A DNA stretch of 35,315 bases from positions 1-35,315 of IMG/VR virus record IMGVR_UViG_3300036719_005244, one strand, 5' to 3'. Under the pieces are notes generated by a model that did not search any database, was not told the DNA's origin, and was given only the letters and a program-made list of their open reading frames with translations. Made by a program: the position numbers and the translations under genes. The stretch's first letter is position 1; each line of letters begins with the position of its first letter. The stretch is from a virus. This document shows, one piece after another, positions 23,632-33,377 of this stretch.

Positions 23632-26600
23632 TTATAAAATCACCGCTTCAATTACACCTTCTTCTTCATCATCTTTATTTTGTAGAGATAGTGCGAAATA
23701 ATTATTTTCGTTGCGGGCACCTAAACCAGCGTGAGCACTTAATCCAATCGGTTGGCCTTTTTTAATTTTACCTATTACTCTGACAGGAACTCGTCCTTTT
23801 AGTGCAACAAAAGTTCCGTTTTTCAATCCATCATTCATTATAAAGGCAGGATTTAAGGATACTACACCTAGCGCTCTAAAGTCAAGCGTGGTGCCGGCAG
23901 TAATTTCTTTTTCACCACCTATTGCCATAACCGTTCCTTCGGGGTATTCATCATCGGCTAAATATTTTTCGGCCAAGTCAGCATATTGGGCATGAGTAGC
24001 GGTACCTCTAAGTATATCACAAACAATATTTTTTTCACAGAATATACCACCTTCAACGTAAAGTGCGGCACCTGATGCAGGACTACTACTATTGTCTTGA
24101 TCTAATACTGCTTGTGCGCTATTTTTAATTCTAACTCTACCAGTTTCAAATACACCGCCGCCATAAACAGTAAGGCTAGTTTGACCAGCAGCACCTGATC
24201 CTATCGTTCCTGTGGTTACTGTTCCACCTACAAGAACGTTTGTAGCATTCGTTGCCGTTGTGGCTGTCGTAGCTGTTGTTGCCGTTGTTGCTGTTGTTGC
24301 AGACGAAGCACTACCTGAAATACTGATGCTGTAAGTACCAGTAAGTCTTGCGGTAGGTACCGTTCCACTTGTTAAATTGGACGCATTTAAATTACTTAAA
24401 TCAGCAGAGGGAACATCTGCCCAAGTAAACGCTGAACCTGTCCAATTCAAGAATCGATTCGGTGTTGTGGGCGCATCAATAAATCCTGTTACATCAGTAG
24501 AAGTTTGAATGTGAATTCTATTCGCTGCACCGCCAGTAACACTATTTGCTCTTTCACTTACAAATCCCAATACAGTAAAGACGCCAGGATCAGATAAAGC
24601 ATGAGTATATTCCCATCTGTCAATTGTTTCATTATATCTGAATATAGCATTAGGAGAAACACCTCTATCTACTTCTATTACAGCCGATAACGAAGGAGAC
24701 TGATTTTGATTTTGATTAGCGTTAAAGACAAACTTAGAACCTTGTAATAAAGCTGAGCCTGGAGAAAATCTAAGGTCACCTGTATTTACATTTCCGGTTA
24801 CTTCTAAACTTCCACTTAAAGTTTGAGTTGTTTGTCCAGTTCTGTATATTGCATTATTAGCATTTGCAAAAGCTGAGTTGGCATAACTTGATGATGAATT
24901 AGCAGCATCTCTTACCCAAGTATCAACAGCATTGTTAGCAGCTGCAAAGGCAGCGTTAGCATATAAACCAGAAGAAACTCCCGAAGTCTGCGCTAATACT
25001 GCAGCTATTGCAGCAGTATTAGCCGCTTCAAAAGCTCCGTTGGCATAAGAAGAAGAACTTGTTGCCGTTGTATTAGCAATATTTGCTCTTGCGAAAGCTG
25101 AATTTGCATAACCACCAGCAATAGTGCCACCAGCAGTTAGAGCGGTGTTTGCAACATCAAACGCAGAGTTAGCATAAACACCAGTTGTATTTTGTGTTCT
25201 AAAAGCAGCGTTAGCATATACTTGAGCTGAATTGGCAGTCATATATGCATTATTAGCATAACTTCCTGCTGTTGCTACCCCAGTTGTCAATCGAGAGGTA
25301 TTTGCATTTGCAGTAGAGGATACAATATTAGCCCAATCAAATGATGCGTTTGCATGTAAATAACCTGAGTTGGCATATCTACCAACCGTTTGTGCTGTAC
25401 TGTGAGCAGTATTAACCGCTAAAGGTGTAGCAACGTTTGAAGTGCTAACATTTAAAACAGAAGAATCTAAAAAGCTTGCATCTAATATACCAAATAGTTG
25501 ACTATAGGTATTCCCCTTTGAAACAACCCACTGGTCGTTAGTTTCACTCCATTGTATGATCGCATCATTTCCAACAGGTCTTTCATTCCTAATGATTACA
25601 TCTGCATTTGTGGGTGTTCTCTTATTGAATATTATTTCATTTGTTTCATATTCAATATCGCCTAACTGTGTAAAAGTTCCTTGTACAGTTAAATTATCTG
25701 TTACTAATGCTGTTTGTAATGTTGTTTTACCATCTACGGTCAATGATTCGTATTCTTCGTTTGGTGCGTATATTCTTGAAACTGACCCACTACCAATCCA
25801 AAGATTTGAAGAAACATTTACATGTGCAACATTTATAGTAGAAACTATCACATTATTTGTAATAATAGTATTTGCAGTTATTCTATGTGTAGAAGTTAAA
25901 TTATAAGAACTTAATACATTAATAGAAGCTGTATTAACTGTTGCCACATTTATTGCAGATGAATTGCTTGTCAACGAAACTATGTTTCCAACCAAAGTGG
26001 TTGAATTATTAATTGTTGCTAAGTTGATCGCAGCTGCATTACTGGTTAAAGTTACTACATTTCCAACCAAAGTCGTTGATGTATTAACTGTTGCTACGTT
26101 AATAGCAGATGCATTACTGGTTAAAGTTACTACATTTCCAGATAATATTGTAGCAGTATTAATTGAAGATACATTAGAACTAAAATTAACAATATTACCA
26201 GAAATATTTGCTGTAATGTATCTTGTTGCAATAGAATTCGAAGTATGTGAGTTGGAAGATAGATAGTAAGAATTTCCAGTTACATTTTCTAATATACCAA
26301 TCCTTGCAAATGCCAAGTCATCCAATACGTCCACTCTAGCAAATAGAGCATAGAGGTTGGAGGTTTTTACATTAGTAGAATTTGTATCTTTAATATAAAT
26401 TGTATTTGCAGAGATAGATCCACTGTTTACATAAGCTACATTCCCTGTTCCGTTTAACCTTAAAACACCTGTAGAGACTGTAACGTTATTTGCTACAGTC
26501 AGAGCTCCATTGGCAGTATAATTATTTGCATAGATGTTACTTACAACTTGTAAATCAACACCAACATAAGAATTATTTGAGACTGATAATGCTGACCCGG

Positions 26601-26904
26601 GACCTCTTACCGAAATGGTACCACCAGCGATAATATTACCAGTAGCAGAACTTTGTACACCAAGGAAAAGTGTATTACCTAAGGTTAAACTACTTTGAAA
26701 TAGAACATTATTTGCTACTTGAAGTGGAGTGCCATTTGCTGTTATACTTAATAGAGAAGTGTTTGAGAGTAGTAAAGTACCCTGAGTTTTGTCGTAAGTA
26801 TAAAATCCAAGATCATTTAAATCTACAGCAGATTTATTTGTTTGAATTCTCCATTCATCGATGGTATTCGTTCTAGCAATAATCGGTATTAATGAGGTAG
26901 GCAT
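23632..26904 (-). CDS. Long tail fibre / appendage protein (1090 aa)
   Basis: The N-terminus (TSLIPIIARTNTIDEWRIQT, FYTYDKTQGTLLLSN) resembles fibre attachment regions of marine T4-like phages. A shaft follows: about 75-base repeats coding GNVVTLTSNASAINVATVNT, a module LTVQGTFTQLGDIEYETNEI, many YANSAFARANIA units, and a second module (AVIEVDRGVSPNAIFRYNET). Then comes the low-complexity SSATTATTATTATT stretch. The last roughly 115 residues (YADLAEKYLADDEYPEGTVM, IGLSAHAGLGARN) form a tip domain common in marine phage fibres; it is distinct from the S74 domain in the cysteine-rich protein. The stop lies 14 bases before the sugar dehydrogenase. A host-contact role is inference. Confidence 0.85.
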   Translation of the reverse strand: MPTSLIPIIARTNTIDEWRIQTNKSAVDLNDLGFYTYDKTQGTLLLSNTSLLSITANGTPLQVANNVLFQSSLTLGNTLFLGVQSSATGNIIAGGTISVRGPGSALSVSNNSYVGVDLQVVSNIYANNYTANGALTVANNVTVSTGVLRLNGTGNVAYVNSGSISANTIYIKDTNSTNVKTSNLYALFARVDVLDDLAFARIGILENVTGNSYYLSSNSHTSNSIATRYITANISGNIVNFSSNVSSINTATILSGNVVTLTSNASAINVATVNTSTTLVGNVVTLTSNAAAINLATINNSTTLVGNIVSLTSNSSAINVATVNTASINVLSSYNLTSTHRITANTIITNNVIVSTINVAHVNVSSNLWIGSGSVSRIYAPNEEYESLTVDGKTTLQTALVTDNLTVQGTFTQLGDIEYETNEIIFNKRTPTNADVIIRNERPVGNDAIIQWSETNDQWVVSKGNTYSQLFGILDASFLDSSVLNVSTSNVATPLAVNTAHSTAQTVGRYANSGYLHANASFDWANIVSSTANANTSRLTTGVATAGSYANNAYMTANSAQVYANAAFRTQNTTGVYANSAFDVANTALTAGGTIAGGYANSAFARANIANTTATSSSSYANGAFEAANTAAIAAVLAQTSGVSSGLYANAAFAAANNAVDTWVRDAANSSSSYANSAFANANNAIYRTGQTTQTLSGSLEVTGNVNTGDLRFSPGSALLQGSKFVFNANQNQNQSPSLSAVIEVDRGVSPNAIFRYNETIDRWEYTHALSDPGVFTVLGFVSERANSVTGGAANRIHIQTSTDVTGFIDAPTTPNRFLNWTGSAFTWADVPSADLSNLNASNLTSGTVPTARLTGTYSISISGSASSATTATTATTATTATTATNATNVLVGGTVTTGTIGSGAAGQTSLTVYGGGVFETGRVRIKNSAQAVLDQDNSSSPASGAALYVEGGIFCEKNIVCDILRGTATHAQYADLAEKYLADDEYPEGTVMAIGGEKEITAGTTLDFRALGVVSLNPAFIMNDGLKNGTFVALKGRVPVRVIGKIKKGQPIGLSAHAGLGARNENNYFALSLQNKDDEEEGVIEAVIL
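24243..24306. repeat. Short tandem repeat (Ala-Thr-Thr codons) in fibre gene
   Basis: Plus-strand gttgttgct/gtcgta-type units repeat here, coding about six Ala-Thr-Thr triplets on the minus strand. Near-identical nine-base units could slip in replication and change shaft length in whole codons. Confidence 0.6.
24850..25390. repeat. Degenerate YANSAF/ANAAF coding repeats in fibre gene
   Basis: Plus-strand units such as gcatttgcaaaagctgagtt and gttggcata recur, coding on the minus strand SYANSAFANANNAI, LYANAAFAAANNAV and similar. The same repeat type fills the fibre gene at 1-2026. Confidence 0.7.
25966..26190. repeat. Three tandem 75-base repeats in fibre gene
   Basis: Matching plus-strand segments such as actggttaaagttactacat recur at 26041 and 26116, exactly 75 bases apart, with a more diverged copy before them. 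Each codes a 25-residue unit (GNVVTLTSNASAINVATVNT plus five residues). Confidence 0.75.
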
Positions 26905-26913
26905 TTCTAATTA

Positions 26914-27153
26914 TTAATCCTTTTTATGAATCAAAGTCTTTAACAAAGATTTTATTTCATCCATGTCATTCGACATCTCTTCTATTTTAGTCTTTAAGTT
27001 ATTTATTTCAACATCATTTCCATTTATTTTTTGGCCTAGTTTTTTTCTAGCTTCATTTTGAGCCAAAACGTTTCTATTCACAGTAAGTAAAGCTCCATTT
27101 TTTCTATTTTTGACAAACTGTCCCCCTTCAACTTTTACTAAATCTTCACTCAT
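26914..27153 (-). CDS. Small coiled-coil structural protein (79 aa)
   Basis: Opens SEDLVKVEGGQFVKNRKNGA with a short basic N-terminal part, then a predicted coiled coil (VEINNLKTKIEEMSNDMDEI, KSLLKTLIHKKD) with heptad-like hydrophobic spacing. It lies three bases after the DUF4815 gene and nine before the long fibre, so it is co-expressed with virion proteins. A small trimeric connector or fibre chaperone is plausible but not shown. Confidence 0.68.
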   Translation of the reverse strand: MSEDLVKVEGGQFVKNRKNGALLTVNRNVLAQNEARKKLGQKINGNDVEINNLKTKIEEMSNDMDEIKSLLKTLIHKKD

Positions 27154-27156
27154 TTT

Positions 27157-30100
27157 TTAACCTGCTGGAAGAGCAATTATTCTCAAATCTCTTACTCTAG
27201 GTATGACTGATGGATCTTCTGAAGTCATAACTATTTTGATGGAGAAAGTTTTAAATGTATCGTATGTTACGCCAGAATCAGAAACATAAGTAACTTGATC
27301 TTCTGTTAATGAAGGACGATATTCATATTCTCTAAATTCATTTTCATCAATCGATCCTCCGACAGTTGGATTGAAACATTCAAATCTTCCATAACCTCTG
27401 TTATTGAAACTAGTTGTATCTGAACCCGAAAGTAATTTGTAAAATACATGAATTTCAGTTCCAACTGGTTTATTTGCTGATAAGAAAACTCGAAGATCAC
27501 CAGCATCAAAACCATCAGATAAAACTATAGGCTTAGTAATATATCTAGCAAGACAAGGTCCACCAGAACTATCGAATTCACTATTCAATGTGATAACGGC
27601 ATTCGCAGTAACATTTGGAGTGTTCCCGGTATCAGCATATGATATTGTAAAATCGTCAGTATAACCTATACCAGAAGATACAACATTAGCTGAAAGAACA
27701 TTTCCTTTAACACCATCACAACTCATAAATACAAGAGCTCCTTCACCCGTAGATGAAGTTATTGTAATCGTGTTTGAGTTTGCGTATCCCGCACCAGATT
27801 TAACAATATTAAAATCTTCATTGTCTATTTCACCATTATCAATAAAGTTTTCCCAACAATTTAAAGATAGACTTTCTAACGATACCAAAGGAGTAACAGC
27901 ATCGTCAGAAGAACTCATTTCCAACTTAACAGTAAAATCTCCTTGATCTAAAATTTCTTTTCTTCTATTTCCTATGGCATAAAAGGTATCATCGGCCATA
28001 TTATAGATTGTTTGTGGATCAATATTTCTATAAACAGTTTCTTTCGATCCTCCAACTGGTGTTGAAACAAACGAATATTTAATACTTATTGGTGAAGATG
28101 ATTGTGTTTGAATAGACTTTTCGAGTAAACGGAATCTGTCTATGTATTTTACCGAATCTTGTCTTTGACTAACCAAAGAGAAGGTCGCAGCTGATGTATC
28201 AAACACACAACGACTTAATTCAAACATCAAATCTTCATTTAGATAAGGAACATATTCCATAGCATTTTGTGACTTGTACAAAGTGCCTACGTAAGGATTA
28301 ACAGAAACAATTTGATTGTTCAAAGTTGTTTGACCTTTTTCAGCAGTCCAAACAACATAGTCTGGAGAGTCTGTTAGTATAACCAATGAATAAACTCCTG
28401 GTTTTAAGAATACAGGAGATTGAAAAGTAAAAGTAGTTTTTGTGCTGTCGTTGTCAACACTCGGATTGTCTGTAACTGTTATTTCATTCGGATATTTTTC
28501 AACAACCGACTCTGGATACCAATATTCTGAAGATGGAAAAGCATTTACTGTAGGTCTAATTTGAACAGTCAATGGTAGATTTTCATCATCTTTGGCACTA
28601 AAGAAAATATTCACACTATTTAAATATAAACCATGTGGATAATTTTTCTCATCGACAAAGAATGTTTGTGCTAAAGGATCAACTCTCCATGTGCTAGTTA
28701 TTCTACTAGCTGTTGTAGTCGATTGTAGAAGTGGACTTGTAACTGTACCTACAATATTTGTTTGTGTTCCAACATTATAAACCGTATCAACTAATGCAGT
28801 TTTTGTTGTTGTAACACCAGAAGATACATAAGTTTTTTCAGCAAAAGAAATTGCGTCAGCATCGTAAGAATTATTGAAAGATTCCGTAAGTCTATACTTT
28901 CTCTCACCACTTCTAAATGTTGCTTGTGGAATGTAAAAAATTCCTCCAACTTGACCAGAATTACTAGAAATGTTAGTTCCTATGCTATAGGAGAAAATTT
29001 TTCCAACTTCAGTTGAAGGTATTGTTTCCGAAACAGTTGCAACTTTTGTTGTGGTATTGTAGGCTATGATGTTATACTTAGAACCTACTGAATTTCCTGT
29101 TGTATCTGCAAAATTTCTAACCAATGTTACAGTATTTCCACTTATATTCACACTAGGAGCATCTGCTGCTAAAGTTATAGTGCTTGAACCAACAGCTCTT
29201 GTTTGCCCACAACGGTGATCGTCAACTGTAGAAATCACTCTTGCTATAGAACTATCAAGTCCAATTATATATTTACCAGCTAATGATAAACTACTTTCAT
29301 TTACTATTCGAACATTTGAAGTATTTGCCTCCGAAACTGCACAAACTCCTAAATGATAAATTCCAGAATCATTTGTATAATTGACTATATGTGAAGATAA
29401 TTCTCCACTGGTATTAGCAATCAATACCATTTCGCCGGATCTGAAAGGATTAGTTCCACTTAATGTCACTTTTGTTGGAACAATAGTGTAATCATCAACT
29501 AAAACATCATCAAAGTATGAGTAGAATCGAGTTTTAGGTCTTAATGCTGATCCATAAAAAACTATACCTCTAGGCTTCATGTAAGGATTAATTGCAATAT
29601 CAGTTATATAAGAACCTAAATCAACTTTAGATGAAGAAACTGTAATCTGTTCTTGACTTAGTGTTGCTCCAGCTTTAACGTAAACTCGGTCTGTCGTTGT
29701 TTGTAAATTTCCTTGAGTTCTGCCACCTAAGTCTACTGTAGCATTAGTAACGGTACTAATAGTTTCGAACCAAGAAGAGTCTGGAACTTTTGCAAAAGGA
29801 CTATCTTTGTCACTGAGCCAGGTTGGATTTTTATCTGAAATAAATTTGAACGCATCATTGACGTAATTAAATGCGTTTTCCAAACCTTGTACTGAGTTTA
29901 ATGTAATTCTAGAAGTTACACTAGTGTCGTGTTCCGTGGTTACTTCTGGGAATAATCGCAAATTGCCATTAAAATTACCATATAAAGCACTAGCAACAGG
30001 AATAGTTTTTGTTGCATACGGTTGATCAGCAAAAACTGATGAAGTATAATTCATCGTTAAAGTCTTTTGCGTATTCGTGCCACTCACTTTATAATTACCA

Positions 30101-33100
30101 GAAGAACCAGATTCTCTCCACAACAATTTTATAGTTCTCATGAGTGAAGCTGGTTTTAGTTCGCCACCCTCAACTAAGTTTCTATTATCAAAACCAACAT
30201 CACCATAAGTAGCTTGAACATCAGTTGAAGTGAAGTTATCAACTAAAATTCCATATTTCGATCTCTCTAATCCATTTCCATCTAAGATTTTAGAATCATT
30301 CGCATTTTTCTCTAATGAATTTAAAGCAACATAATATTCTAATCCTTTAATTCTATTTTCAAAAGCACCAATATCTCTCATTGTAAATCTACGATTGTTT
30401 TGAAAATCAGCACGAACTTCTTTAACACTTTCTGTGTAAGGAGGAATATACAATGTGTATATTAACATGTCATTAATATCATTAGGTGGCGGCAAAGGTT
30501 TAACAGCAGACTCACCAGAAATCACTACAATTTCTTTAGACGGTTTAACAACAATTTTATCTACTCTTCCTAAGAAATTCTGGAAAGAAAGTTCAGCAGT
30601 AAAATCTGGGTCAGGACAAACTGCTCCAGAAATAGAATCACTAGCAATTTCTCTTGTTGGTCTGAAATCAAAGGACGATCTTCCTGATAAAAACTTTCCT
30701 TTATCCCTATCTAAAAACTTAGATATAGTATCATATGTAATATTTGAACCACCACCTAAGTAAGAATCAACGGTAAATAAACCTATATTTTGTGGTGATG
30801 GAGCTTCACTATGCCTCATGTAGTTGTATAGTACGTAAATTGATCCGCCAACAGGAGAACTAAATCCTCTTTTCAATCTAATCGTAGCATGGTCGTAATG
30901 TGTTTTTCTTTGTCCATTATCAAATTCATATCTATTTGTAACATCGTATGCTGGATCTGTTAGCATAGCCGTTGTGATGTTTCCTGTAGTAGTTCTAGAA
31001 TCAATAATTTTTACGATCTCATAAACATCAGGAACCTGTAAGCTTACAGGAACACCAGGTGTTTTTAATTTTCTTACTGTACCTTCATCGTTCAAAGATT
31101 CATTATCGAAGTATGTCACACCCAAATCTGGGAAAACATAACCACCAGAAATCGGAGTTACTGTTCCTGTATTACCTGAAGTTAATCCAGTTGTGGTATC
31201 AACAGTGTATGCAACAGCTTCGTGTTTAATGTTAGATAGAGGGTACATCGTTTTTACGCGAATTGCCCCGGTTGATCCATCTTCGGCATTATTAACTTTT
31301 GTTGTAACAATAAAATCGGCACGCACACCAGCTGTATTTAAATCAATTTCAAGTGTTCTACTATCCACAGTTCTAACAGTAAATAAGTTATTAGCTAAAC
31401 TTAAAACCGTATTTTGTGAAATTCCAGAAGCGGAATTTGAAGCGCCGTCATATCTAATGAAACATATAATATTATTTAAAATAGTATTATCAGATAATAA
31501 AGTTCCTGGACTTCCAGCAAAAGGGAAAGTATCTGTTGTTCCATCTGCAACTAAAGTTATTATTCCTTCAGAATTTGTAAGTTTTTGTGTATATACTTTT
31601 CTAGCATAAAAATCAAAATTAGTAATCGTATTTGCTTTGATTGCTTCATAGGGAACATCGAAAATTAAACCTTGTCTATTAGGCTCAGTAATAAATGAGA
31701 ATCCGTCAACGTCTTTAGATTTTGAATCGATATCTGCTGCAAAAACTTTTGCAGCTCCATCCCTCAATACAATTGATTCTGAAACTTTAAAATCCGAATC
31801 GATTGAAAAAGTGTTTGAAGCTGGCGTAAATGGTAGTGCAGAGGATAACCATATTGCCTTTGCTGATCCATCAGAACCCTCAATTCTGATTGGTGACAAA
31901 CTAGCGCCTGCTCCATTCTTTATACTAAAGAACATTCCAGAATAACTGTTTGCTGGAAGTTGAGCAAAAGAAGAAGGTAAAACAACATATCTGGTATTTG
32001 AACCAGAAGAAGCTAAAGTTCCAGTAATAGAGGTAGTGTTTACATCAAAAACGTTTATTGTAAATTTATGTGTAGTTCCTAAATCGGTTGATGATGAAGT
32101 GTCATACTTCATCATATGAGCACGTAGAGTGCCTATTTTTGAAGAATTATATTCCGCAGTGGAAGCAAAACTTACACTTGAATGATTGGCGCAATGAATA
32201 TCTAACAAATCAAAATCAGAAATCGCTAAAGAACCGTGAGAATTTGCTGCATAAAAATAACTTGAATAATTTGTCGGCAAATCGTAATCATTGACGTTTG
32301 CTGTTACTCTTCCTCTAGCAACTTGTAATTTTGTTGGAGCAATGGTTTGCACTTCAAAACCACCAACATAAGCTTTACCTGGATCTAGAACGGCAGTAAA
32401 ATAACTTGGATCAACATAATTATTATTTGAAGTATCCACATAATCTTCTTCTAATGAAATAACAAAAGGATCGACTGTGTAATTTCCAGATTCTTCGAAG
32501 GTTCTTCTAGCAAGGGTTTTTTCGATTTCACTATAGATTGGATAATCTATTTCTTTTGTTTTTATACCATCAACAATTCTTATTACTTCAAAGAAAGAAG
32601 ATTCGTCAACTGAATCTAGCGTTCTTTTACTTAAAATCGTATTGACTTTAAATCTTGTAGCTCCAGGAGCTTGATAGTTGAATGATCCTTGTGCAGGATC
32701 CAAAAGACTAACATCATCAATTTCATCAATAACAATTTCTTCAAATTCAATGCCTATTCTATACGAAGGTTGTCTATTAACAGTTGTCGAATTTAAACCA
32801 AGTCTATAAAAAATTTCTAAAACTAAAAATTGAGGAGAAATTTTAACAAATTGGCCTTTAAAATAATAAACACCATCTTGTATACTGGCAACATAAGAAC
32901 GACCTGTAGCATCTGTATCTGCAAGCTCGGCAAAAATATTTTGGCCGTATAATTTTAATTCATCACCCTCAGCAAAAAAATCTCCACTTAAATATTTTAC
33001 AATCAAAATTGGAAAAGCTGTTGAATTATCAATAGCTATAACTTTAGCTCTAATTATTTTTGTAGAATTATAAGAAACGATTGTTTTATCTAAAAAATCT

Positions 33101-33366
33101 TCTAAAACTATATCTTGACCAGAGTATTGTGATTTTAAAATTAAATAATAAGCTCTATCATCTAAAGATACTTTTCCACCAGTTATAGGACTTCCATTTT
33201 TAAAAATATGGTTACCAAACTTTTCTATTTGATTAGATAAAATTGTTTGCAGTTGAGTTAATTCTCTAGCCTGAAGGGAATATCCAGGTCTAAAAAGAAC
33301 CCGCATGAAATTTTTATCTTCATCAAAATCGTCAAAATATGGATCGTAATTAAAAAGCTTAGTCAT
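27157..33366 (-). CDS. Large virion structural protein, DUF4815-type (2069 aa)
   Basis: The N-terminal sequence (LFNYDPYFDDFDEDKNFMRV, LFRPGYSLQARELTQLQTIL, FGNHIFKNGSPITGG) is the hallmark of the DUF4815 proteins of T4-like cyanophages and other marine myoviruses. It is very long and beta-rich, with a C-terminal part ending VMTSEDPSVIPRVRDLRIIA. GAGGAA precedes the ATG. It follows the gp8-like wedge gene, in the position of the T4 gp9-gp12 peripheral baseplate genes, so it is probably a baseplate or tail-fibre-network component. Its own function is not established. No frameshift or obvious stop codon interrupts it. Confidence 0.88.
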   Translation of the reverse strand: MTKLFNYDPYFDDFDEDKNFMRVLFRPGYSLQARELTQLQTILSNQIEKFGNHIFKNGSPITGGKVSLDDRAYYLILKSQYSGQDIVLEDFLDKTIVSYNSTKIIRAKVIAIDNSTAFPILIVKYLSGDFFAEGDELKLYGQNIFAELADTDATGRSYVASIQDGVYYFKGQFVKISPQFLVLEIFYRLGLNSTTVNRQPSYRIGIEFEEIVIDEIDDVSLLDPAQGSFNYQAPGATRFKVNTILSKRTLDSVDESSFFEVIRIVDGIKTKEIDYPIYSEIEKTLARRTFEESGNYTVDPFVISLEEDYVDTSNNNYVDPSYFTAVLDPGKAYVGGFEVQTIAPTKLQVARGRVTANVNDYDLPTNYSSYFYAANSHGSLAISDFDLLDIHCANHSSVSFASTAEYNSSKIGTLRAHMMKYDTSSSTDLGTTHKFTINVFDVNTTSITGTLASSGSNTRYVVLPSSFAQLPANSYSGMFFSIKNGAGASLSPIRIEGSDGSAKAIWLSSALPFTPASNTFSIDSDFKVSESIVLRDGAAKVFAADIDSKSKDVDGFSFITEPNRQGLIFDVPYEAIKANTITNFDFYARKVYTQKLTNSEGIITLVADGTTDTFPFAGSPGTLLSDNTILNNIICFIRYDGASNSASGISQNTVLSLANNLFTVRTVDSRTLEIDLNTAGVRADFIVTTKVNNAEDGSTGAIRVKTMYPLSNIKHEAVAYTVDTTTGLTSGNTGTVTPISGGYVFPDLGVTYFDNESLNDEGTVRKLKTPGVPVSLQVPDVYEIVKIIDSRTTTGNITTAMLTDPAYDVTNRYEFDNGQRKTHYDHATIRLKRGFSSPVGGSIYVLYNYMRHSEAPSPQNIGLFTVDSYLGGGSNITYDTISKFLDRDKGKFLSGRSSFDFRPTREIASDSISGAVCPDPDFTAELSFQNFLGRVDKIVVKPSKEIVVISGESAVKPLPPPNDINDMLIYTLYIPPYTESVKEVRADFQNNRRFTMRDIGAFENRIKGLEYYVALNSLEKNANDSKILDGNGLERSKYGILVDNFTSTDVQATYGDVGFDNRNLVEGGELKPASLMRTIKLLWRESGSSGNYKVSGTNTQKTLTMNYTSSVFADQPYATKTIPVASALYGNFNGNLRLFPEVTTEHDTSVTSRITLNSVQGLENAFNYVNDAFKFISDKNPTWLSDKDSPFAKVPDSSWFETISTVTNATVDLGGRTQGNLQTTTDRVYVKAGATLSQEQITVSSSKVDLGSYITDIAINPYMKPRGIVFYGSALRPKTRFYSYFDDVLVDDYTIVPTKVTLSGTNPFRSGEMVLIANTSGELSSHIVNYTNDSGIYHLGVCAVSEANTSNVRIVNESSLSLAGKYIIGLDSSIARVISTVDDHRCGQTRAVGSSTITLAADAPSVNISGNTVTLVRNFADTTGNSVGSKYNIIAYNTTTKVATVSETIPSTEVGKIFSYSIGTNISSNSGQVGGIFYIPQATFRSGERKYRLTESFNNSYDADAISFAEKTYVSSGVTTTKTALVDTVYNVGTQTNIVGTVTSPLLQSTTTASRITSTWRVDPLAQTFFVDEKNYPHGLYLNSVNIFFSAKDDENLPLTVQIRPTVNAFPSSEYWYPESVVEKYPNEITVTDNPSVDNDSTKTTFTFQSPVFLKPGVYSLVILTDSPDYVVWTAEKGQTTLNNQIVSVNPYVGTLYKSQNAMEYVPYLNEDLMFELSRCVFDTSAATFSLVSQRQDSVKYIDRFRLLEKSIQTQSSSPISIKYSFVSTPVGGSKETVYRNIDPQTIYNMADDTFYAIGNRRKEILDQGDFTVKLEMSSSDDAVTPLVSLESLSLNCWENFIDNGEIDNEDFNIVKSGAGYANSNTITITSSTGEGALVFMSCDGVKGNVLSANVVSSGIGYTDDFTISYADTGNTPNVTANAVITLNSEFDSSGGPCLARYITKPIVLSDGFDAGDLRVFLSANKPVGTEIHVFYKLLSGSDTTSFNNRGYGRFECFNPTVGGSIDENEFREYEYRPSLTEDQVTYVSDSGVTYDTFKTFSIKIVMTSEDPSVIPRVRDLRIIALPAG

Positions 33367-33377
33367 TTATTCCTCTT

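Noticed and set aside
25556-26266. Two plus-strand frames of 100-116 codons with hydrophobic repeats
   Set aside because: Antisense to the 75-base fibre repeats; their repetition mirrors the fibre coding and they have no start signals.
31193-31609. 138-codon open frame on the plus strand
   Set aside because: Lies antisense inside the 2069-residue structural gene; a shadow of its Thr/Val/Ser-rich coding strand.
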